NCBI GenBank assembly: GCA_028551475.1
Contig: CM052360.1
Location: forward strand, 24,188,682 to 24,252,681
Length of the DNA stretch: 64,000 nt
DNA from: Casuarina equisetifolia
Lineage: Eukaryota > Streptophyta > Magnoliopsida > Fagales > Casuarinaceae
Reading direction: 5' to 3'
Part shown: piece after piece, positions 1 through 9,845 of the stretch
Layout of the letters: each line of letters opens with the position of its first letter
Numbering within the stretch: the first letter of the stretch is position 1
The notes under the pieces: generated by a model
What the model saw: only the letters and a program-made list of their open reading frames with translations
Told to the model about the DNA's origin: nothing
The model's database searches: none
Translations under genes and position numbers: made by a program

Positions 1-2081
1 TCTTAAGAATGTTAGACATGTACCATAAATTCGCTTGAATTTGATTTTTACTGGACAACTTGATGATGAAGGTTTTTGCAATATCTTAATAATGGACAAT
101 GGAAATTTACTAAGGGTTCATTAGTTATAGCTAGAGGCAAGAAAGAGTCTTCTTTATATTTGTTTCAAGCTAAGATTTTCAAGGACATTTGTAATATAGT
201 GGAAGATGGAAATGCAAGTGCTTTATGGCATAAAAGGTTAAGTCACATGAGTGAGAAAGGCATAAATGTGTTGGCAAAGAAGAAATTGTTATCTGGGATT
301 AAGAGTGCAAAACTTGAGAAGTGTGCACATTGTTTAGCTAGAAAATAGAAAAAAGTTTCATTCTATAATCACCCTCCTTCAAGAAAATTAGATTTCTTGG
401 AGTTAGTACACTCAGATGTTTGTGGCCTAGTTAACCCGAGGATGCTTGGTGGAGCATTCTACTTTGTGACCTTTATTGATGACTACTCAAGAAAGGTTTA
501 GGTTTATGTTTTGATGTCAAAAGATCAAAGGCTAGATGTGTTTAAGTAGTTTCAAGTTTTAGTAGAGCGGCAAACTAGAAAGAAGTTGAAATGTATTCGA
601 TCAGACAATGGTGGTGAGTACATTGGACCATTTGATGAGTATTATAGGCAACATGGTATTTGACATCAAAAGACACCTCCAAAAACACCTCAGTTGAATG
701 GTATAGCGGAAAGAATGAACAGGACATTGGTTGAGAGAGTTAGATGCATGATTTCAAATGCTAACCTGCCAAAGACATTTTGAGGTGAGGCATTACTTAC
801 AGCAGCTTATGTTATCAATTTATCTCCAATTGTTGCTTTAGATGGTGATGTGCTAGATAGAGTTTGGTTTGGTAAGGATATTTCCCATAACTATCTAAGA
901 GTATTTGGTTGCAAAGCATTTGTTCATATTCCAAAGGATGAGAGGTCTAAGTTAGATGTCAAGACACGATAATGCATATTTCTTGGTTATGGTTCTGATG
1001 AATTTGGTTACAGGTGTTATGATCCAGCTATGAAGAAAATTGTGAGGAGTCGTGATGTTGTATTTTTTGAGAATAAAAATATGACAGATATTGGCCAGAG
1101 TGAGAAGAATATGTCACAAGGCTCTAAGATTGGTATTGATATTGATCTAATTCCTTCAAATGATTTACAGCGACAGTTGCCAGAACAAGTTGAAAGTGAT
1201 ATTTAGCATGATGTTCAGGATCAAGTTCAGAATGACCAACAGGGTGCAGATAATAGTGATACTCAGACAGATAATGTTGTTGATGTTTAGCAGAATCCAT
1301 CTTCAGATCCACCATTGAGAAGGTCTACTAGAGATCGCCATCCATCTTCTAGATACTCTACTGAGGAGTATGTATTGTTGACTGATGTAGGTGAGCCTGA
1401 GAGCTTTGAAGAAGCAACAGTGGATGCGGATAAGAAAAAATAGGTTGATACAATGTAAGATGAGTTGAAATCTTTGCATGATAATCAAACATTTGAGTTG
1501 GTGACATTGCCTAAGGGCAAGAAAGCTCTGAAGAATCGTTGGATTTATAGATTGAAACATGATGAAAATTCTTTACAACCTTGATACAAAGCTAGACTAG
1601 TTGTTAAAGGTTTTAGTTAGAAAAAGGAAATTGATTATGATGAGATTTTCTCACCTATTGTGAAAATGTCCTCAATTCGAGTGGTTTTGGAATTGGCTGC
1701 CAGTCTTAATCTTGAAATTGAGCAAATGGATGTAGAGACTGCTTTTCTTCATGGTGACCTAAATGAAAAAAATTATATGGAGCAACCAGAGGGTTTTGAA
1801 GAAAAAGGTAAAGAGAACTATGTTTGTAAGCTAAAGAAAAATTTATATGGCTTAAAACAAGCATCGAGACAATGATATCAAAAATTTGAGTCTTTTATGG
1901 GGGAACAAGCCTATAAGAAGACAAATTCTGATCATTGTGTATTTGTGTAGAAGTTCTCAGATGATGACTTTATCATTCTATTGCTTTATATAGATGACAT
2001 GCTTATAGTTGGTAAGAATGCTGCAAGAATTGAAAAGTTGAAGCAAGAGTTAAATAAGTCATTCTCAATGAAAGACTTAGG

Positions 2082-2086
2082 CTCAG
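2082..2086. repeat. Target-site duplication CTCAG, left copy
   Basis: The 5-bp CTCAG recurs at 3338-3342 on the other side of the TG...CA block. Five bases is the usual duplication length for plant LTR retrotransposon integration. Confidence 0.8.
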
Positions 2087-3337
2087 TGTTCGGTGAAATC
2101 TAAATCCAAGTGAACATGTCGAACAAGTAATATAATGATAAGAAAGATATCGTCCCACAGAGATTGGTGATTACTAGACCAACTAATTACTAACGGTGAA
2201 TAACTCATAGAATTTATCTAGCAAACCAAATTGATGGATGATAGATTAACTAACTAAGTCTAAGAAAACTTAATAAAAGAAATATGTTAGAGCATATGAT
2301 TTCACCATAATTACTAGGTATTAATATTGATTATTTATGCTTGCAAGAGGGATAATATCTATGTGATGGTGGAATCTCCTAATTTATTTACTATCCTATG
2401 TCTAGGTATAGCAAACCTACTTAGTTCATTAATTCATTATATCTCTATATGTGAATTGAAACAAACCAAATGCATTAGGATCTATGAATATTCCCAGTTT
2501 ACACCAAAAGCCACACAAACAATATGGTATATGTCTATCCATATTTAATTTATGGTTACATATTACAAGAAGCAACTGCATGCTATTTCCTATCGGTCTT
2601 TAACATGCAAATCAAGTCATCTAAGTGGTAGCTAATCACCTAAAAGCATTAAACTCCGTAATATGTAACTTCACATAAATAAAATATCTTGCAAAACATA
2701 ATAATCATAAGATTCATACCATCATAATTAGGTTACATCGTAGCTCTAACAAAAATAAACTAAAACATAAAGAAATAATGAGGAAGAATGGTAATAAGAA
2801 ATAAAGAAGGCATCTTGAATCCAAGAACAAGAAGTCTGTCACCCTTTTTGTCTTCTCTTCAAGAAAACCTTGAATTCTTGGCCTCTTTCTTGAGTTGTGC
2901 TCAATTTCCTCCTCCTCCTCTTTTGCCTCTTCTCTTCTCTTAAATAGGGTTTAGATTTAGACCTATCTCCTATCCTAGTAGAATTAGGTTTTAGAGACCT
3001 AAAACAATTGGGTTTTGAACTCCTAAATTAATTGAGACTTGAATTCCTAACATGACTGGGTTTTCTATTTAAATAGAAAATCCAATAACAATAGAAAATC
3101 TAATAACAATTATCCAAAGCCCAAGCCCATCTTGACTCTCTTGATCTTGATATTACAATTTTGCCACATAATAAGCATAAGGTTCTCCATGTTCATCCCT
3201 TTTCTCCTTGCCTCCTTATGCTACAAAAACAAGACAAATTCAAATAAATAATAGGAGTTCAAATATTTTCTCATAAACATTGTATTATTTATTGCCTAAA
3301 AAATAGATAAAATAACTCTATAAAAATAGAGTTATCA
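2087..3337. mobile_element. Nested solo-LTR-like insertion, 1251 bp
   Basis: This non-coding block interrupts the copia RT reading frame. It begins TGTTCGGTG, ends GAGTTATCA (TG...CA ends typical of LTRs) and is flanked by the 5-bp direct repeat CTCAG at 2082-2086 and 3338-3342. Removing it with one CTCAG copy rejoins the RT codons in frame. Near the start is ATCGTCCCACAGAGATTGG, a motif I associate with plant LTRs. No coding domain is visible. A solo LTR made by recombination between two LTRs is the likeliest origin; a non-autonomous LTR derivative is the alternative. Confidence 0.82.
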
Positions 3338-4253
3338 CTCAGTGAAGCAAATTCTTGGTATGAGAGTTAGTCGTGATAGAAAAGCCAAGAAGTTATGGTT
3401 GTCTTAAGAAGAGTACATCAAGAAAGTGCTTCAAAGGTTTTGTATGGATAAAGCTAAAATGGTGAGCACGCCTCTTGCTACACACTTTAAGCTTAGTAAG
3501 AAACAATGTCCTACAGATGAGGAAGACAAAAGATATGGAAAGAGTTCCTTATGCTTCAGCTGTTGGTTGTTTAATGTATGCAATGATTTGTACAAGGCTA
3601 GATATAGCTCATGCAGTTGGAGTAGTTAGTAGATTTACTTCTAATCTTGGAAGAGAACATTGGAATGCAATGAAGTGGATTCTAAGGTATCTTCGAGGCA
3701 TTTCTAGTTTGAAACTTTTATTTGGGAGTGATAAGCTTATTCTTGTGAGATATACAGATTTTGATATAGCAAGGGATATTGATAATAGAAGATCTACTTC
3801 AGGCTACTTGATTAAGTTTTCAGGGGGAGTTGTGGCATAACAATTAAGATTACAAAAATGTATTGCTTTATCTACAACGGAAATAGAATTTATTGCAGCA
3901 ATGGAAGTATATAAAGAATTACTTTGGATGAAGGAATTCATAAAAGAACTTGGTTTTGTGTAAGAAAAGTATGTGTTATTTTATGATAGTCAAAGTGCTA
4001 TACGTCTTGCTAAGAACTTTACTTTTTATCAAAGATTAAAGCATATTGATGTAAGGTATCATTGGATACGAGATATCATGGAAACCAAAGAGGTTACACT
4101 TGAAAAAGTACATATTGAGAATAATGGTTCTAATATGATGACAAAGGCTCTATGGTGAGAAAAGTTTGAGTTTTGTTGGCATGAGGCCGGTTTGAATTGT
4201 GCTTGAAAAATAGATATATAGAATCTCCCTCATTTGGGCTGGAGGGGGAGAAT

Positions 4254-4941
4254 TGTTGGGTTGGTCCAGCCCATATTCGGGAACTTATTATTGGGTCCAA
4301 TTAGGGTAATGTGGACCTAAGGTTTAAAAAGAAAAATATAAGATTTTTTCTTTAGAGAAAAGGTGAGTGGCCGTCAAAAAAGAAAAGAGAGAGAGAAAAG
4401 AAAAGAGCAGAATTTTGAAGGAATTAGAGGCCCTGCGCAGCAGTTGATCAAACTTCTGATCAAGGTCGATCTGTGGTCCGTTTGAGCTGATTTTTTGTCA
4501 GTAGGTTCGGGTTTAGGTGTTCTTCATTGTGAACAGTTGGATCGTGGTTTGGAGCTCTTGAAGTCAGCAGATCTTGGTCGAAAATCTAGGTGATATTTCT
4601 CCAACTTTTCTTGGTTAAGTTGTTGTTTACAACTTGTTCTTTACTATTTATTGGTGATTCTATTATTGTTGAATTAGTAAATCTTAGTCCTGTTGCTATT
4701 GTTAAGGACTTGATTGGGTTGTAACCTAACGATTTATATAGTGAAGATTTGGGTGGACTCCGTGATCGGTCCTGTGGTTTTTTATCCTTCACATTAGAGG
4801 GGTTTTTCCACGTAGAAATTCTTTTGTGTTGAGTGTGATATTTGCTTATTCTACTTGTGATTCAAATACATCGTTGGTGTTTTAGTATTTCCTCACAGGT
4901 TCAATCAAAGTGGAAAACGTTATACGTCGTTTTTCCCATCA
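4254..4941 (+). repeat. 3' LTR of copia A, 688 bp
   Basis: It starts TGTTGGGTTGG right after the purine run GGCTGGAGGGGGAGAA and ends CCCATCA at 4941. The terminal TGTTGGG/CCCATCA is an imperfect inverted repeat, as expected for LTR ends. Beyond 4941 the sequence resembles a paralogous stretch near 9846, which supports the boundary. No partner LTR is in the window. Confidence 0.8.
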
Positions 4942-6075
4942 ATTTTGCAGATTGCTATTCCATTGAATCTCCAACATTCAGGTTATGGAAACCAAGTCCT
5001 TTTCCACCTTTTCTCCTTTTCTTTTTTGGTTCATTTGCTAGTCTTTTAGCACTTTCATGTTCAACCCAGTAAACAATGTGGTGTTGCAATATAATGTTCT
5101 TCGATAAGCACTTCCCAAGAACTTTCTACAGTCTCTTCTTTCTTTTTTGAATTTATCTATATGTTTAAATTATCAAGATGGCTTCATGTATATTAATTGT
5201 GTATATGCTTGAACAAATGATTTGAAGCTTCAGAATCGATTTGAGTTCAGCGTGACCAGCAGGTGTTTCAACTTCAGCCATCTATTGTCCTTTGGTGTCG
5301 TTATCTAGCCAAATCAACAAAATGATGTGCTTGGATGTGGTTTGGTTCAATCTTGTTTCCTAGCAGAGGAGAATGAGAAGATAATATTGAAGATGTAGGT
5401 GGGAGGCATTTACAAAAGATCTCTCTAATTCTGAGTTCTTTTACATGCCCTGACTCTGCCTTATGCACATTTTCGTGTTAAAACTCCTCTGAGTCTTATT
5501 AAAACTTTTGGTTGAAATTTTCCTTGCTCTTTTCTGCTTGCTACTAGTTTGTAATCACCCAAAACCAAGGATTATTTAGTGCCATACATTGCCTTCAGAT
5601 TGGTGCTAGCCCAACGGTAAGGTTGGCTATCCCAAAGAAAATTCCACATTGAAATCCAATGTTTTGGAAGATAACGTCACCTCTATCCTTTAACACATGT
5701 GATTCATGTGGTAACCTCTTTCAGGATGGTGGAGTTGAGAAAGTACTCGCTGAAGTTTTTAGATTAAGCGTATGACGAAAAAAGAGAAGACAACCTCATT
5801 TCTCAGTATCCATAGCAACTTTTATATGGACTTGACTTTCGTTTCCTTCTAAGATACATGATTCAATTTACGAGTTGCAGTGTGAACTTCACTAGGTATC
5901 AAGAGTGCTACCATTACTATGCCACCCTTTAATTCCAATGGCTGCAATACTCATTCGGTGAAGGGGTGGAAAGTAGTCAAGGATGAAAGAGTTGATCCTT
6001 GAGAAAGTATTAAGTATCCTACTTACCAATCAACCAAGAAATTGTTTGGAAGATAAGAGCTATATTTTGTTGATA

Positions 6076-6240
6076 GGCCATGAGGAATTATACAAAGGCA
6101 TTTGAAAGATAGAGACAAAGAAAAGAATAAAGCAAAAGAACAAAGATGCATGTACATGAGAGAAAGAAAAAATGAAGGATGAATAAAAGAAAAGATGTAG
6201 AAACAATGAAGAGAACAAAAAGAGAAAAAAAGATATATGC
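6076..6240 (+). repeat. Purine-rich module, copy 1
   Basis: A strongly A/G-skewed stretch follows GGCCATGAGG and contains GACAAAGAAAAGAATAAAGC. The same string recurs, little changed, near 6521, 20924 and elsewhere, each time downstream of a shared non-purine leader ending near TTGGAAC or GGCCA. It is non-coding; open reading frames on either strand come from the base skew. Confidence 0.6.
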
Positions 6241-6499
6241 ATGTATAGAAGAGTTGTAGGCAGTCTGTCAAGGCATATAATGAGATTAGTTAGTATAGTG
6301 GTGTGACATTGTTTAACAAGAGCATTTAACAAAGAGGAACTAATTTTAACTTTGGCCTTCTACATGCTTAGATGTTTTCCATACAAGAATACGTTGCCCA
6401 TTCATCTATGAAGGATTTGAGCATCAACTTTATTCTAAAGTTGCTAAACCAGCCATCATACCTTGCAATCTTTCTTTGGAACTCCTCCCAACACATGGG

Positions 6500-6665
6500 G
6501 AGATCGATTCTAGGGTTGGAGACAAAGAAAAGAATAAGGCAAAAAGAACACGGAGGCATGAAGAAGCAGAATTAAAACAGAGGAGGAAAGGAAAACAACA
6601 AAGCAAGGGAGAAAAAGCATGCAAACAAGAAACGAAAAAAAGGAAGAAAAAAGAAGACAGTCTTC
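6500..6665 (+). repeat. Purine-rich module, copy 2
   Basis: The leader ATGAAGGATTTGAGCATCAAC at about 6410 is followed by TTTCTTTGGAACTC and then GACAAAGAAAAGAATAAGGC. The purine run encodes a lysine/glutamate-rich ORF that is best seen as composition, not a protein. It parallels the copies at 6076, 7330, 19030, 20900, 23690 and 26340. Confidence 0.6.
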
Positions 6666-7329
6666 TTGGATCACGAGAAGAAGAGGCTTTTAATGTAAAA
6701 TCAAGTTCGTTAATCATTTCTTTGAATTTTTTCTTTTATCGTTATTTCATTTATCATGAAAGTTAGAAAAAAATAAATGAAGATAAACAAAGCTAGATTT
6801 AAAAGAGAAGAGCATTTACTAGTTATTTTTATATATTTTATTAAACCTTTGTTGGTGATCTTTGCTTTTGCAACAGCTTTGTATTTCATCCAGAAAGTAA
6901 TAGGAAACAATTTTGCTTCATTATCCAATTTGCTCTGTTTCCATTTGGTCGAGTTTCTCTGTTCTTTCTATACTGGTTTGAAGTTTCCTAGTGCTTTATC
7001 GATTTGTATTTCATTTGACCGAGTTTCTTCGCGTAAGGGTTTATCATTTCCAACTTGAAGCATGATCTTGCACAATAAAAATATGCTTCACCTAGTTCTG
7101 ACGTTTGGCATGCTGTGCAGCTCACTATATGAAGAAAAAGCTAATTTGATACGTAATTGTATTAGATATCATTAGTCTATCCAATTTGACAACCCTTGAT
7201 CGATTTAGAAGAGCTGCAGATAGCCTATGAAGGATTTAGCAAACTTCTGTGAAGGATTTGAGCGAGTCAACTTTACATTTGCTTCACAGGCCAAGATACC
7301 GAACGACTTTTCTTTAGAACATGTGCCGG

Positions 7330-7480
7330 CAGAAGAAGATATTGATTCTTAGCGTCGAAAGAATTAAAGCAGAGAAGAACAGGAAAAGAAGATAGTTAGG
7401 CAAACAAAAGAAAAAAGCAAAGGTAAAAGCATGTAAAACATGAAACAAAAAATAATAAAAAAGAATAAAAGTTTACGTGG
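7330..7480 (+). repeat. Purine-rich module, copy 3 (degenerate)
   Basis: GAAGGATTTGAGCGAGTCAAC and TTTTCTTTAGAACATGTG precede an A/G-rich run with AAAGAATTAAAGCAGAG. This matches the order seen in the other modules but is more diverged. Confidence 0.5.
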
Positions 7481-7949
7481 AGGTAAAGTAAGAAAATAGA
7501 AGAATAATTAGGATCCTTATAATCTAAGGCAAGAATTTCATCCTCTATAAATAATTTTTATGGTAGTTAGAAGGCACAATAAATTGGTTGTTTCTTATTC
7601 TAGAAAGGAACAAAACCACTGCAATCCCTCATCTTTCATTTATTTACCATTTATATTAATGACTTAACCTTTGTATCTTATAGCGGATTTGCACTCTTTC
7701 TCCCTATATGTCTTTTGTCAATTGTTATAACGTCAGTAGTTTAAGGATTTTGAATAATTTGATTCAATTTACTATTTTTTTAATTGATAAATACCTTGAG
7801 ATAAATGTATCAATAAACTATCGTTTATTAATTTTTATATTTGATAAATGTCTACTAATCATGCTAAACGTATGCTTGCATCACAAATTTGAATCCTAAC
7901 CATCTTTGGCTTCCTTGTATGATTGTGTGTGCAAGAGAGAGAGACAGGG

Positions 7950-8261
7950 ATGGAGTTGGAAGATTTTAGTTTGTGGCATCACTTGATCTTTTGTGAAAAG
8001 CTGGTAATTGATGCCAAAGAGTTGGTAAAAAATGTCGAAGAGATAAATAGTAATGGGGAAGAGTTGGAAAGCGATACTGAAGAGGTGGAAAGCGATATCG
8101 AAGAAGTAGAAAGTGGTGCCGAGAGCAATTTTGTTTGCAGCCTTTGTAAAAAAGCAGTATCAGGATGCCCCGCCTACAAATGCTTGGAGTGTAAGTTTCT
8201 GCATCATGCATCATGCGCCAAGAGGTTGGTCAAAGATCATGATTTTGAAGAAACTTTTTAA
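7950..8261 (+). CDS. DC1 (divergent C1) zinc-finger protein, N-terminal fragment
   Basis: The ATG at 7950 opens a 103-aa frame. It begins MELEDFSLWHHLIF, which resembles the usual DC1-protein start (M-E-x-x-H-F-S-x-x-H-P-L). Residues about 32-58 are an acidic repeat of EExESD/GxE units. A DC1-like Cys/His segment follows: VCSLCKKAV, YKCLECKFLHHASCAK (CxxC...CxxC..H.xxC). Family members bind zinc and take part in plant stress or hormone signalling. Most carry several DC1 repeats over 200-700 aa, so this is truncated. It stops just before oleosin-derived sequence begins near 8270. Either the end is a broken exon or it is a pseudogene; expression cannot be judged. Confidence 0.6.
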   Translation: MELEDFSLWHHLIFCEKLVIDAKELVKNVEEINSNGEELESDTEEVESDIEEVESGAESNFVCSLCKKAVSGCPAYKCLECKFLHHASCAKRLVKDHDFEETF

Positions 8262-8387
8262 ACGTTCTCTCTTGTTCCCCTGCATGTCTCCCGAATCGGA
8301 TCGATCTCCCCAGATGCCGATCATCCCCTCCCGTTCTTTAACACAACTCTTCCATACGCCTTGAGTGAGCTCAATCTCTCACCTACC

Positions 8388-8893
8388 ATGGCCGCATACT
8401 ACCCCAGCTCTGTGAAGCCCATATAGCCCCAGGTACCTCTTCCACGTTGCTTCGTAAACTTCAAGACCATGCCCAAAACTCCAACCAGCTAGTCGGCTTC
8501 TTGACCATCCTCATCTCCGGCTCCGTCTTGCTCGTTCTCACTGGCCTCACCGTCACAGCCACCGTCCTCGGCCTCATTGTCTTCACCCCGCCGATCCTTA
8601 TCTCCAGCCCCATGTGGCTTCGCATGGGCACCTTCCTCTTTATATGCGCCTCTGCGTTCTTGTCCCTGTGCGGGTTCGGCGTGGCAGTTGTGGCCACCTT
8701 GTCCTGGGTCTACTGCTACTTCCGTGGGATAAAACCTCCCGGTTCGGACAGCTTCGACTACGCAAGGGGACTGATTTATGATGCGGTGAGCCATGTCATG
8801 GGTTACGCTAGCCACTACGGTGGGAACTTGAACCGTGAGGTCGAGGATTCGCTACCCCGTCCTCCCGGTTCAGATACCCTGTGCTCCTCCTAA
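8388..8893 (+). pseudogene. Oleosin with N-terminal frameshift
   Basis: Oleosins coat seed and pollen oil bodies with a long hydrophobic hairpin. The ATG at 8388 gives MAAYYPSSVKPI and then TAG at 8424. In the +2 frame, from about 8426, the product continues through LLRKLQDHAQNSNQLVGF, a long hydrophobic stretch, and an amphipathic tail with GIKPPGSDSFDYARG. Dropping one TA from ATATAG (8421-8426) would join the two frames, so a 2-bp slip is the simplest break. The proline knot (PX5SPX3P) is present as PPILISSP, but the last proline position holds Arg. Total span equals about 167 codons, a normal oleosin length. Base composition is GC-rich against AT-rich neighbours. No intron or poly(A) is seen. 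An unbroken allele or an assembly error is possible. Confidence 0.8.
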
Positions 8894-9845
8894 AATCCCC
8901 GTGAACTTTCTGAACTCCCTGAACGATTGTTTTTTCAAATATTTTTATTATAATGTACATATCTAACTTACGTAAGGGTGTATCAAACTTCAAACCTAAT
9001 GGTGGGTGTCCCTATTAGTTCATCACTTGGGTTAGGTGGCTAGTAATTAATTCTTATTCAGTTGTATGCATGGCTGTTTTACTTTAAGTTTCTTTATCGT
9101 TAATGGGATTGATGTCACTTATTTTCTTCTCCCTTTCTTTCAATGGTATGTTTGAATAGGATAACTGAAAAAGGAACAGAATTTCTAACATGTCAATCTT
9201 ATTATGAAGATCATCTGTGTGTTAAGAGGAAATTTCAGAATAAAGGGGTGAAGGTTTAAGAAATTTACAATCTTTATTATTTTAGATGTTAGACACGTCC
9301 AATTACTGGAGATGGAAAGTCACCATCTCTGTAATAGTTTGTTCATTAATTCCTGGTTGCCCTGCAACTAGTCTAGAGATCTTTTCCATCAAACGACATT
9401 CAATTAACAACCGAAAACGCTCAAAATGTGTAAACAAAGCAAAGAACAAAGCGAAAGTATAAAGAAGTATGCATATGAAATAAGAGGAATGAACAAAAGC
9501 AGTGTAGGGACAGAGAAAACGGGAAGAGTGGGTAGATCCATTGAACGTAATTTCTGTGTATCACGAGAACCTACAGAAATTGGGCGTTTTCTCTGGCCTC
9601 ACACTGCTTTTCTTCTTTAATCTGCATTTTATATTTGACTTCAGCATGATCAAGATTGTTTTGAAGAATTAGAATCTTCCAATTCAGGTGGATGTCCAGC
9701 TTTCTACACCATATAAAGATACGTGGTTTTAGAGACACTGCCTTTTATGCTCTGTAGTTGGTAGTTTAATTTAGCCCCTTCTTTTCAACGCAGCCAGCCT
9801 TTTTTTGGGCTTCTTGGACTTTATGCAGAAATCCGGTTTTGAAAA
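8894..9845. other. Intergenic, partly paralogous to later DC1-locus copies
   Basis: No gene is visible. The stretch 9170-9260 (AACATGTCAATCTTATTATG and following) resembles 16990-17060, 22690-22760 and 25280-25340. A short purine-rich module lies at 9425-9530. AATTTCTGTGTATCACGAGA and its surroundings have no recognisable coding sense. Confidence 0.5.
9425..9530 (+). repeat. Purine-rich module, copy 4 (short)
   Basis: ACAAAGCAAAGAACAAAGCG and the following GAATGAACAAAAGCAGTGTAG parallel 23800-23885 (GAACAAAGTGAGAGAATAAA, GAATGAAGAAGAAAGCAGTG) and 26440-26490. This suggests all three descend from one duplicated segment. Confidence 0.5.

Larger units (their letters stand above)
1..4158 (+). 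pseudogene. Decayed copia polyprotein (integrase, RT, RNase H)
   Basis: Seen: a GAG-pre-integrase His/Cys segment near 220-345 (LWHKRLSH, then CAHC). The integrase core at about 400-760 shows its DDE residues in HSDVCG, SDNGGEY and NGIAERMN. The reverse transcriptase runs from about 1480 to 2086, with the active-site box YIDD near 1988. RNase H follows at 3540-4158. One reading frame holds from 76 to 2086 with 14 premature stops. After the nested insertion the frame resumes and shifts once near 3530, with three more stops. Many stops fall where family members have Gln, Arg or Trp (FWGEAL at 781, QWYQ at 1873, RHQKT at 661), which fits C-to-T decay. Function in the family: copying element RNA to DNA and integrating it. 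Not functional here. Confidence 0.92.
1..4941 (+). mobile_element. Ty1/copia LTR retrotransposon, 3' part (copia A), cut by window start
   Basis: The window opens inside a copia polyprotein, and the domain order integrase, reverse transcriptase, RNase H marks the Ty1/copia superfamily. The element ends in a polypurine tract (about 4239-4250) and one LTR (4254-4941). Its 5' LTR, gag and protease lie left of the window, so target-site duplication and LTR age cannot be judged. A second element is nested at 2087-3337. Coding capacity is lost through many in-frame stops and one frameshift, so it cannot move by itself. Confidence 0.93.
4942..7949. other. Non-coding part of a duplicated DC1-locus region
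   Basis: No gene is supported here. The stretch from about 4960 to 5890 is clearly paralogous to 9860-11160. Both contain ATGGAAACCAAGTCCTTTTC, a GTTGTCC/TTTGGTG block, and a block reading CTTGACTT or CTTGACAT followed by TTCCTTCTAAGATA. Between 6240 and 7480 are two copies of a module ending in purine-rich DNA (see the module entries). ORFs here are purine-run or polypyrimidine artefacts. The region probably contains old intron or flanking DNA of tandem DC1 genes. Confidence 0.6.

Noticed and set aside
6023-6766. Several overlapping ORFs of 60-95 codons, Lys/Glu-rich on plus, Phe/Ser/Leu-rich on minus
   Set aside because: They arise from the purine/pyrimidine skew of the repeated modules; frames are not kept between module copies.
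8461-8815. Minus-strand ORFs of 78 and 108 codons
   Set aside because: Antisense shadows of the GC-rich oleosin coding sequence.
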